This document shows, piece by piece, positions 16,036-22,921 of a stretch of DNA of 41,184 nucleotides. This DNA comes from Bacteroidales bacterium (lineage in GTDB: Bacteria; Bacteroidota; Bacteroidia; Bacteroidales; Bacteroidaceae), in assembly GCA_015060965.1 (NCBI GenBank), contig SUXN01000026.1, positions 1 to 41,184 of the forward strand, in the 5' to 3' direction. The position numbers were made by a program, and so were the translations under genes. How positions within the stretch are numbered: position 1 is the first letter of the stretch; each line of letters opens with the position of its first letter. The notes under the pieces were generated by a model. It was not told the origin of the DNA. It worked only from the letters and a program-made list of their open reading frames with translations, and searched no databases.

Positions 16036-16351
16036 ATGCCCGAATGATATGAAGATGAGTTTTATGGCAACCTGCAAATATACAACTAGCGAGAAGATGC
16101 AAAGCAACTATACAATGAAATCTATGTCGAATAAAGGAATACTATAGATGGCTGGAAGGAGGAGTATCGGCAATAACAAACAGATTGTAGAAATCTGTAA
16201 GAATAAAGCCTATTATTCTTCTTCTTAAAAGGAATGGAATAACTATGTCGATGAAAAAATAAGTGCTCAAAACGATATTTCAACTCGTTTCCATCAAATA
16301 CAATCAGAAATGAGGAATTTAGAAATAGAAATGGATAAAGGGAAAAAATGA
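16036..16351 (+). pseudogene. Decayed gene related to the C-terminus of the repeat protein
   Basis: From the ATG at 16036 a single frame reads YEDEFYGNLQIYN, then REDAKQLYNEIYVE, RNTIDGWKEEYRQ and QTDCRNL, with in-frame stops between the blocks. A frame change near 16200-16230 leads to an intact stretch (EWNNYVDEKISAQNDISTRF and onward, ending EIEMDKGKK) with TGA at 16349. The last block resembles the C-terminus of the repeat protein just upstream (RFANIQSDIGIEMEQVRSK). The composition is protein-like but no frame is open, so this is most likely a remnant of a second, related gene. The resemblance is judged by eye. Confidence 0.55.
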
Positions 16352-16376
16352 ATTGAAAATTTAAAATATAGAAATT

Positions 16377-17522
16377 ATGGGACTATTTCACAGAAATGAA
16401 AATGAAGTCAATTTTGCTGGTGGAAGCAAAAATGTAATGGAGTCGATTCAGCGTACAACAGATACCAATACGTTGATATATCTTGATTCTCGTGTAGATT
16501 TTAATACTAATTCTGTTATAACAGTCGCTCCAAACGAGCAAGTGATTTTTATTAAAAATGGCGAATTTTATGGAACATTGCCCCCTGGAAGACATGAGGT
16601 TAAGACAGAAAATTATCCTTTCTTGAGTAGATTACGTAATATGTTGACAGGCGGTGTTAGTACATTCTCTTGTCAAGTATATCATGTAAATACTTCTGAA
16701 CAGAATGTAAGTTGGGGTACCAGTAGCGCTATTGAAATTCAGGACTTCTTTTTAGGAGGAGGGATGATTGGAGTCCCCACCCTTATTCGTGGAGCAGGAG
16801 AGTTTCGTGTAAGATTTAACATACTTGAAGATGATGATGCAAGCAAACAAACTTTTATGAGATTGATGGGTGACAAGAGTACTTATACATCAAATGATTT
16901 GAGTATGTTGTTTAGGGCTCAAATATCTCAAGAAATAAGCGATGTCGTCGGTAAAACATTAGAAGAACGTTCAATGCATCGTTCAATCAATGCAATATCA
17001 AGTCAATTGAAGGATTTTTCTAAAGAATTGAAACCTGTATTTGATAGGTTGTTTGTAGATTATGGATTGGAACTTATTAATTTCTCTTTCTATAATTTGA
17101 CAATAGATGAAACCGAAGAACGTAAGAAATATCTTGATAGACTCATTGCGGCAGCACATGCAGGCAGTTATGACAAAGCTGTTCAGCAGGAGCTGTTGAA
17201 AGATGTGGCCGTAAATCCAGGTGCCGGCGGTATAGCAAGTGCTGGAGCTGGACTTGGAATGGGAATGGCGGCAGGTAATGCATTCTCACAGATGGCCACA
17301 ACTGCTTTTTCTACTTCACAGCAGCCTCAGGCCCCGCTGCAACCTATGGGTTTTGGTGGACAGAGCCGTTTTGGTGTAAATGGAGGACAACCACAACAAG
17401 CACAGCATCCTCAAAATGATCCAATGTCATCATTGAAGCAAATGAAGCAAATGCTTGAGGAAGGACTTATAACTCAGGAGATTTATGACGCAAAAGTAGC
17501 AGAGATTTTGAGTAGAATGTAA
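16377..17522 (+). CDS. SPFH-domain protein with SHOCT tail (YdjI-like, virion-core type)
   Basis: A 381-residue protein. The SPFH/band-7-like core spans about residues 40-265 (ITVAPNEQVIFIKNGEFYGT, PPGRHEV, EERSMHRSINAISSQL, YGLELINFSFYNL). A Gly/Ala/Gln-rich linker follows (about 280-350). The end is a SHOCT-type helical hairpin (KQMKQMLEEGLITQEIYDAKVAEIL). This matches the family often labelled virion core protein, represented by YdjI of Bacillus subtilis, which helps recruit a PspA-type protein to stressed membrane. There is no transmembrane helix, so it probably associates with membrane through other proteins. It is followed by a membrane-protein gene 16 bases away and then a zinc-ribbon gene, the same set of partners as in ydjGHI. 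No pspA-like gene is in the window. Confidence 0.8.
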   Translation: MGLFHRNENEVNFAGGSKNVMESIQRTTDTNTLIYLDSRVDFNTNSVITVAPNEQVIFIKNGEFYGTLPPGRHEVKTENYPFLSRLRNMLTGGVSTFSCQVYHVNTSEQNVSWGTSSAIEIQDFFLGGGMIGVPTLIRGAGEFRVRFNILEDDDASKQTFMRLMGDKSTYTSNDLSMLFRAQISQEISDVVGKTLEERSMHRSINAISSQLKDFSKELKPVFDRLFVDYGLELINFSFYNLTIDETEERKKYLDRLIAAAHAGSYDKAVQQELLKDVAVNPGAGGIASAGAGLGMGMAAGNAFSQMATTAFSTSQQPQAPLQPMGFGGQSRFGVNGGQPQQAQHPQNDPMSSLKQMKQMLEEGLITQEIYDAKVAEILSRM

Positions 17523-17538
17523 TTAAAACAATATTACT

Positions 17539-18222
17539 ATGAAAAAAGCAATATTAATAACCAGTTTGGCATTAGTTTTTTTAGCATTATTTAATGGATT
17601 ATTCTTTTTTATTGGAGGTACAGAGCATTCTGAAGCAAATTGGGTTAGTTATGGGTTTATTCATGTTGCCTACGCATGTATTCTATTAACACCGCTTTTC
17701 TGTAGGTCAGGGAAGAAACTTGAGGTCTTGTCATATAGCTTATACTTGAGGGCTTTCTTTTATTTCTTTACAGAACTTGTAATAGGTGTTATCTGTATAT
17801 GGATTGATCCTGAAAATTCAAAATGGCCATTAATTATTCAAGGTGTTTTATTGGCGATATTCTTGGTCCTTCAGATAATGAGTGTTTTAGCAAATGATAG
17901 TACTGCTGAAACTATTCAAAAGCAAAAAACAGAATCTATGCTAATACAAGATATGGCGCAAAGAATTAGGGTTGGTATGAGAGAGATCTCTGATTCTAGT
18001 GTGAAAAAGTTAGTAGAACGATGCTATGATGCTATAAATAATAGTTCAATACAGAGCTTTCCTGAAGCAGCGGATGTAGAACTAGAACTCCGTCAAGCAG
18101 TTGATACGCTATGTACTGCGATTGAGAAAAATAATAAAGAATATATAATAAATGCTGCTAAATCTATAGACAGTATTGTAAAAGAACGCAATGCAATTAT
18201 TAGAAAATGTAGAATCAATTAA
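17539..18222 (+). CDS. Four-helix membrane protein (YdjH-like position)
   Basis: A 227-residue integral membrane protein. Hydrophobic segments lie at about residues 4-26, 37-57, 68-90 and 98-121. A cytoplasmic helical tail follows (about 122-227), with QDMAQRIRVGMREISDSSVKK and a Glu/Lys-rich end. I see no catalytic motif. It lies between the SPFH and zinc-ribbon genes, as YdjH does in B. subtilis, and gene order is the main reason for the comparison. The tail could be an interaction arm for the SPFH protein. Confidence 0.65.
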   Translation: MKKAILITSLALVFLALFNGLFFFIGGTEHSEANWVSYGFIHVAYACILLTPLFCRSGKKLEVLSYSLYLRAFFYFFTELVIGVICIWIDPENSKWPLIIQGVLLAIFLVLQIMSVLANDSTAETIQKQKTESMLIQDMAQRIRVGMREISDSSVKKLVERCYDAINNSSIQSFPEAADVELELRQAVDTLCTAIEKNNKEYIINAAKSIDSIVKERNAIIRKCRIN

Positions 18223-18244
18223 TTAACAATTAAAATTAATCAAT

Positions 18245-19330
18245 ATGGCAGATTCATTAGAATTACAGCAAGTTATTTGTCCTAGTTGTAAACAAGTAAT
18301 CAGTTCTTTTAGTCCATTTGCGGCTGAAGTAGAATGTCCTTATTGTCATAATAAGGCGTTTAATCCGCTTATCACTGCAAAGAAAGTCCCAGTTCCAGAA
18401 CGCTTGATTGTTTTTAAGACAGACGAGAATAATTTCGAGCAAGCGATGGTTGCTAATTTGGTGGAGCGTGATTATGTTCCTACGGACATTTTTAGTTGTA
18501 TTAATCCAGAGAATGTTATAAAGGCATATTTACCAATGTTCCTGTATGAAGGCAGATATCAATCCTCTTGGTCTTGTAAGGTTGCATATGAAGCAACAGA
18601 AGTACGTGCTACTTCTGATGGTAAAGGTGTAAAAAATAAGACTGTAAAGAAATTTGCTCCACATACTGGTACATCTCAGGGAAACTTTGCGTTTCTATGT
18701 TTAGCGTACGAAGGAAAAGATATCCCTGATGAACTTCGCACTTTTAGTACGCAATTCCCATATAATACAATGGCTTCTATGGAGTATGATCCTAATTTGC
18801 TAGGATTGGATTCTGAAGATAACCTTTTGACTCTTCCAATGGATGCTGATACTGACCTTATTTGGAATAAATATGGAGATAGTCTTGTAAACGAAATTGC
18901 TATTGATAATGCTAAGCAGCAATTGTCTGGAGAAGAGATTCAAGATTTCAAAGCAAGTAATAGTTATGATCTCAAACATAACGGAAGATATGTTTTGGCG
19001 CCATTCTGGTTCGTTTATTATACCTATAATAACGAAAAACATTATTTCATTATGGATGGTTTGGGAGAGAATTCAGCGATGTCTACTCCAATAAACAAAG
19101 AGGAGGTTGCGTTTGTTGAAGGTAAGGAACGAATTGCAAAAATTGTTTCTTGGTTGTGGATTTTGGCTATTATCTTGATGTTTGTAGCTGGGTTTACCGC
19201 TGGACTTTTAACATTGGGCTTATGGCTTGTTGCTAAGATTGTTGTGAGAAAGGTTATGAACAACCAGATTCAAGCCCGTTTGGATGCTTCTCGTGAAGCA
19301 AGACGTGTAGCTGCATCAAGATTATCATAA
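18245..19330 (+). CDS. Zinc-ribbon membrane protein (YdjG-like)
   Basis: A 361-residue protein. It starts with a TFIIB-type zinc ribbon (C12-x2-C15, C31-x2-C34: CPSCKQ...CPYCHN). A long soluble region follows (about 45-295), with YLPMFLYEGRYQSSWSC and YVLAPFWFVYYTYNNEKHYF. Then come two closely spaced transmembrane helices (about 302-336) and a basic C-terminal tail (ARLDASREARRVAASRLS). Proteins of this architecture are often mis-labelled as primosomal helicases because of the ribbon; there is no helicase motif here. YdjG of B. subtilis has the same plan. The intergenic gaps of 22 and 11 bases place it in the same operon as its neighbours. Confidence 0.75.
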   Translation: MADSLELQQVICPSCKQVISSFSPFAAEVECPYCHNKAFNPLITAKKVPVPERLIVFKTDENNFEQAMVANLVERDYVPTDIFSCINPENVIKAYLPMFLYEGRYQSSWSCKVAYEATEVRATSDGKGVKNKTVKKFAPHTGTSQGNFAFLCLAYEGKDIPDELRTFSTQFPYNTMASMEYDPNLLGLDSEDNLLTLPMDADTDLIWNKYGDSLVNEIAIDNAKQQLSGEEIQDFKASNSYDLKHNGRYVLAPFWFVYYTYNNEKHYFIMDGLGENSAMSTPINKEEVAFVEGKERIAKIVSWLWILAIILMFVAGFTAGLLTLGLWLVAKIVVRKVMNNQIQARLDASREARRVAASRLS

Positions 19331-19341
19331 TATAATTTTAT

Positions 19342-19581
19342 ATGGAAAACCAAAAACAAACGAATGGACTAGGAACTGCTGGATTTGTTTTAGCACTTAT
19401 TTCCTTAATTTTTTGTTGGCTACCTTTAGTGAATGGGATTCTTTGGCTAATTGGATTGACGTTTTCGTTAATAGGTGTCTTTAGACAACCTAAAGGACTT
19501 GCAATTACAGGATTGGTCTTATCTGTTATTGTCTTATTTATTATGATTTTTTTATTAACAGTGGTTTTGCAAACTATGTAA
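19342..19581 (+). CDS. DUF4190-type two-helix membrane protein
   Basis: A 79-residue protein with two transmembrane helices (about 13-37 and 51-76) joined by a short loop with FRQPKGLAITGLVLS. The motif GTAGFVLALISLIF...GLTFSLIGVFRQPKGLAITGL is characteristic of DUF4190. The function is unknown. It is the last gene of the island operon, 11 bases after the zinc-ribbon gene and 38 bases before the terminator. Confidence 0.75.
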   Translation: MENQKQTNGLGTAGFVLALISLIFCWLPLVNGILWLIGLTFSLIGVFRQPKGLAITGLVLSVIVLFIMIFLLTVVLQTM

Positions 19582-19619
19582 AGCTCGATTTGTAATGATT
19601 TGATTAATAATGTAATTAT

Positions 19620-19654
19620 GAGGGTGCCCAAAAAGAAATGGGCACCCTCTTTCT
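19620..19654 (+). terminator. Terminator of the island operon
   Basis: An 11-bp perfect stem (GAGGGTGCCCA at 19620-19630, TGGGCACCCTC at 19639-19649) with an eight-base A-rich loop, followed by TTTCT. It closes the operon that begins at 10611. Confidence 0.9.
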
Positions 19655-19848
19655 GTAAAAAATGAAATATCACTGAATGATTGTGCTTAAGTTGTAATTT
19701 TTAGAATTTGTGAATCATCATTTTAGAACATTGATTGATTTTGATAATTGTTAGTTCTGTGCTATTTAACAAAAAATAATCCAATTTTTGATGCATTGCC
19801 GTGAAAGGTTGCTATATTCGCAGTGTAACAAATAAATATTTAAAGTAT
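19655..19848. other. Intergenic region; right edge of the AT-rich island
   Basis: AT-rich, no gene. A weak promoter-like match for the next gene is TTG near 19788 with TATATTCG about 22 bases later (two bases longer than ideal and one mismatch). I saw no direct repeat matching 8778-8927, so there is no sign that the island is an integrated element with att sites. Confidence 0.45.
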
Positions 19849-20505
19849 ATGAGATATTTTAGAACTATCATGTGCAGTCTCTCTTTGTTGGCTGCCGTGT
19901 CGTGTGGTAACGGTGATAAGCAGTCTGCATGTGAAGCTGACTGTGACAAGGAGGCTGTTGAATGTGCCGAGCAGGCGGGTGAGAATGCTGTCATTGAGAA
20001 TATAATGTCGCGTCGTAGCATACGCAAGTATAAGAACGAACCTGTTGCACGTGAGGTGATGGAGGAGATTGCTCTATGTGGCATCAATGCTCCCAACGGA
20101 CAGAACAAGCAGTCGTGGGAGGTGCGTATTGTCGACAATCCGGAGTTCCAAAATGAGATAAAGGCTGTGATGGCTGCTGCCGGCGGTGAACGTGCTGCCG
20201 GATGTTTCTACAATGCTCCTGTGTGGGTGTTCATAGCACGCGACAATGGCTATGATTTCTCTACTATCGATTGTGGCCTGCTTGCCGAGAATATGATGCT
20301 GTCGGCTCATTCTCTTGGTGTAGGTTCTGTATGTCTCGGTAGCCCGGTGCGTTTCATTCTTACAAGCCCCGATAAAGACAAAGTGCTTTCAAAGCTCGGT
20401 TTCAGCGAGGGGTATGAGCTCTGTCTGTGCATCGGTTTCGGCTATCCTGACGAGGCACCGAAGGCGAAGCCTCGTGATATCAATAAGGTGAAATTTGTAG
20501 ACTGA
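19849..20505 (+). CDS. Nitroreductase-family protein with lipoprotein signal
   Basis: A 218-residue FMN-dependent oxidoreductase-like protein. The nitroreductase domain starts with ENIMSRRSIRKYKNEPV, has APNGQNKQSWEVRIV, and ends with a glycine-rich CIGFGYPDEAP block. Unusually it begins with a lipoprotein-like signal (MRYFRTIMCSLSLLAAVSC) followed by an acidic segment with further cysteines (SACEADCDKEAVEC). I start at the ATG at 19849 because the signal then sits at the N-terminus. If exported, it would act outside the cytoplasm, where FMN loading needs explanation. The physiological substrate is unknown. It may be cotranscribed with the flavodoxin-fold gene downstream. Confidence 0.85.
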   Translation: MRYFRTIMCSLSLLAAVSCGNGDKQSACEADCDKEAVECAEQAGENAVIENIMSRRSIRKYKNEPVAREVMEEIALCGINAPNGQNKQSWEVRIVDNPEFQNEIKAVMAAAGGERAAGCFYNAPVWVFIARDNGYDFSTIDCGLLAENMMLSAHSLGVGSVCLGSPVRFILTSPDKDKVLSKLGFSEGYELCLCIGFGYPDEAPKAKPRDINKVKFVD

Positions 20506-20520
20506 AAATTTGCGCAAATG

Positions 20521-20610
20521 CATTGATGCAGGAGATTTCTCCCTGCGGTCGAAATGACAAAAGACACGAAGTTGCAGAGATGATTTCGTGTTGTATGAAT
20601 GAACAATACC
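20521..20610. repeat. Probable dispersed intergenic repeat fragment
   Basis: GGAGATTTCTCCCTGCGGTC followed by GAAATGAC (about 20531-20558) is of a type found between genes in many Bacteroidota, recognisable by its junk translations HFDRREKS and SFRPQGEIS. It contains GGAGA-TT-TCTCC, and the adjacent ACACGAA...TTCGTGT forms a second hairpin. It lies between the nitroreductase and flavodoxin-fold genes. Confidence 0.5.
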
Positions 20611-20639
20611 GGCTTGTAAAATCAGCAAATAAATAATAT

Positions 20640-21254
20640 ATGAAAGTCCTGCTTATTAACGGTAGCCCGCGCAAGGCGGGAAATACATTCCGTGCATTGA
20701 CGGAGGTTGCGAATACGCTTGAGTCGTTGGGCGTTGAGAGTGAGATTGTACATATTGGGCCTGTTGCGGTGCAGGGGTGTATTGCCTGTTTCCGTTGCAA
20801 GGGCTTGGGAAGGTGTATCTTCAATGATACTCCTTACGTTACAGTCCGTGAGAAGATTGAGAGTGCCGATGGCTTGATTGTAGGCTCGCCGGTGTACTAT
20901 GCAGGCCCCAACGGCTCGCTCTGTGCGTTGCTCGACAGGCTTTTCTTCTCGAGCAAGCAACATCTGCAGTATAAGCCGGCCGCGGCTGTTGCTGTGTGCC
21001 GCAGGGGTGGTGCGAGTGCAACCTTTGACCGCCTGAACAAATATTTTACCATAAGCAATATGCCTGTTGTGCCGTCACAGTACTGGAATAGCGTGCATGG
21101 CCTTATGCCTGGCGACGTGGAGCAGGATGCCGAGGGCTTGCAGACTATGCGTACTCTTGCCCGTAACATGGCATGGATGCTCAAGGCTCTCAATGCCCCA
21201 GGCGTCGAGCGCCCCGAACGCGAAGAGCCGATCTCTACAAGTTTTGTGAGATAG
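20640..21254 (+). CDS. Flavodoxin-fold NAD(P)H-dependent oxidoreductase
   Basis: A 204-residue cytoplasmic flavoprotein. The FMN phosphate loop is LLINGSPRKAGNTF (about residues 4-17), and SPVYYAGPNGSL (about 82-93) is the second flavin-contact block. Four cysteines near CIACFRCKGLGRC (about 46-59) resemble the motif of iron-sulfur flavoprotein relatives, where they may ligate a cluster. The natural substrate is unknown. It faces the BspA-like gene on the other strand with only 17 bases between the stops. Confidence 0.85.
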   Translation: MKVLLINGSPRKAGNTFRALTEVANTLESLGVESEIVHIGPVAVQGCIACFRCKGLGRCIFNDTPYVTVREKIESADGLIVGSPVYYAGPNGSLCALLDRLFFSSKQHLQYKPAAAVAVCRRGGASATFDRLNKYFTISNMPVVPSQYWNSVHGLMPGDVEQDAEGLQTMRTLARNMAWMLKALNAPGVERPEREEPISTSFVR

Positions 21255-21271
21255 TAATTGATAGGTGGTTC

Positions 21272-22771
21272 CTATTGATATAATGTGGCTTTACCGTTGC
21301 GGATGTATATACCGCCTTTGAGCATCTGCTTCACTTGGCGTCCCTGAAGGTCGTATATGGGTGAATGTGTGTTCTCGTCATCGTCTGCGATGGGAGTAAT
21401 GTCACTGCTGTTGCCGAAGTCCTTCTCAACTATGTTTGTGAAGTTGCACCAGTAGGGTGATGCCTCGTAAATCTCTTTTGTACCTGTCGGCACGTAAAGG
21501 ATGGCGGTGTCATATATGCCGTCGAATGTGTGTTCCTCAATTGATGCCGGTCTTTTGCTGTGGGAGTATATGTTGCCAATCTCCTTGCACTCGAAGAATG
21601 CTCCGTCGCCAATGGATTTCATCCCAGCGGGTATTGTGACGCTTTGGAGCCTGTTGCATTGGTAGAAGGCGTATTTGCCGATGGTTGCCGTATTCTGCGG
21701 AATGATTATGCCTGTAAGCCCTGTGCATTTGAAGAATGCAAATTCTTCGATGTCTCTGATGCTTTCGGGCATTATTATGTTGGTCGGTTCAGCGCAGTTG
21801 TAGAATGCCCATTTGCCAATTGATGTTACGCCGTCGGGTATTACAGTGTTCTTGCAGCCGTGGACAAGCCTGTTGTCTGCGGCTGCGATTATTGCACAGC
21901 CTTTGCCGTGGTATGAACTGTTGCCTCCCTCTACAGTTATTGATGTGAAGCCTGAGCAACCGTCGAATGCAGATTCTCCTATGGCAGTTACGCTGTATGG
22001 TATCTTTATACTGGAGAGGCTGCTGCAGCCCTCAAAAGCCAGCGCGCCTATTCTTGTCAGTCCGTCGGGGAAAAATATTTCCGGCAGCAGGCTGCATCCC
22101 ATGAATGCGCAGTCGCTGATACGGTCAAGTCCTTTTCCTAATGTGGCGCTTCCCAACTTTGTACAGAACTCGAAAGCTGAATTGCCTATCGAGGTGATGT
22201 TGTCGGGTATGGTTATGCTTGTGAGTGAACCGCAAAGCCTGAATGCACCGTCGGGAATAGAGGTTATGCCGGTGCCTATCTCAATCTGTTTTATTCCGGA
22301 ACTCTCGAAAGCGCTTTTGCCAAGGGCTGTTACGCTGTCGGGGATTCTTATGCCTTCGAGGCTGCTGCATCCATGGAATGCGTAATTGCCGATGCTTGTT
22401 ATGTTCTCCGGTAGCTTTATCTCCTTGAGTCCGCTGCAACCATAGAATGTGTAGTCTTCAATAGTCGGGATTGTCGTCGGTATTGTTATACCGGTGAGTC
22501 CAGTACATCCCCAAAAAGTTTCGGGTCTTATTCTTGTCACCGTGTATATGCCCCCATTGTGTTCGATGTAGCCAGGGATTATGATGTCTCCTGTGTAGGT
22601 ATCGCTTATTCCGCCAAATGTGACCTCGACTCTCTTTTTGCTTTCTGAAAGGATGTTGTAATATATATTGTCAACCTTGAAGTCATAGGCAATGCTGCTG
22701 AGGACGCTGCAAGAGAGCAGAAGGGTCATCAGTAGTCTTGATAAGGTCCTATTCTTGAGGGTTGCAATCAT
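21272..22771 (-). CDS. BspA-like leucine-rich-repeat surface protein (LRR_5)
   Basis: A 499-residue secreted protein. Its signal peptide has likely cleavage after SIA near residue 28. Then comes a short entry domain (DFKVDNIYYNILSESKKRVEV), about 14 LRR_5 repeats of the form SITIPxxVTSIGxxAFxxC (about 75-430) and the tail YDLQGRQVKQML...GIYIRNGKATLYQ. It has the same architecture as the 1135-residue protein at 505 but is shorter, and the repeat register is interrupted by an insertion around residues 270-300 (GGNSSYHGKGCAII), a common feature of the family. A surface-adhesion role is inferred from the family. Confidence 0.9.
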   Translation of the reverse strand: MIATLKNRTLSRLLMTLLLSCSVLSSIAYDFKVDNIYYNILSESKKRVEVTFGGISDTYTGDIIIPGYIEHNGGIYTVTRIRPETFWGCTGLTGITIPTTIPTIEDYTFYGCSGLKEIKLPENITSIGNYAFHGCSSLEGIRIPDSVTALGKSAFESSGIKQIEIGTGITSIPDGAFRLCGSLTSITIPDNITSIGNSAFEFCTKLGSATLGKGLDRISDCAFMGCSLLPEIFFPDGLTRIGALAFEGCSSLSSIKIPYSVTAIGESAFDGCSGFTSITVEGGNSSYHGKGCAIIAAADNRLVHGCKNTVIPDGVTSIGKWAFYNCAEPTNIIMPESIRDIEEFAFFKCTGLTGIIIPQNTATIGKYAFYQCNRLQSVTIPAGMKSIGDGAFFECKEIGNIYSHSKRPASIEEHTFDGIYDTAILYVPTGTKEIYEASPYWCNFTNIVEKDFGNSSDITPIADDDENTHSPIYDLQGRQVKQMLKGGIYIRNGKATLYQ

Positions 22772-22802
22772 AAGGCAGGCAATGGCTTGCTTTTATCTTT
22801 TT

Positions 22803-22832
22803 CAAATGTAAAAATAGGTCAAATTTATATAA
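22803..22832 (-). promoter_or_regulatory. Promoter of the second BspA-like gene
   Basis: On the minus strand, TACATTTG (complement of 22803-22810) is an exact -7 element. TTA (complement of 22830-22832) lies 19 bases upstream in the place of TTG. Transcription would start near 22797, about 25 bases before the ATG at 22771. A second exact -7 match, TAAATTTG, lies at 22820-22827 but lacks a suitable upstream element. Confidence 0.6.
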
Positions 22833-22857
22833 CCGCAATATGTATATGGAAAAAAAG

Positions 22858-22895
22858 AAAGTGAATAAAACGCACTTCCGCATTTTATTCACTTT
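22858..22895 (-). terminator. Terminator of the hexosaminidase gene
   Basis: A 13-bp perfect stem (AAAGTGAATAAAA at 22858-22870, TTTTATTCACTTT at 22883-22895) around a 12-base loop. It lies 26 bases past the hexosaminidase stop on the minus strand, with a T-rich stretch (complement of 22851-22860) following. Confidence 0.75.
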
Positions 22896-22921
22896 CGATA
22901 ATGGTTTGTCAGTTCGCTGTT

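Noticed and set aside
16036-16351. Stop-codon recoding (TAA/TAG read as glutamine) to rescue a full gene
   Set aside because: Stops are of all three kinds and a frameshift is also needed. The neighbouring genes use TAA and TAG as ordinary stops.
18245-19330. Primosomal helicase suggested by the N-terminal zinc ribbon
   Set aside because: There are no helicase motifs, and the protein has two membrane helices. The ribbon alone is not evidence for that function.
8928-19848. An integrated conjugative or prophage element headed by the recombinase
   Set aside because: No relaxase, mobilisation, tail, capsid or replication genes, and no edge repeats. The recombinase sits beside a segment with inverted repeats, which fits an invertase better.
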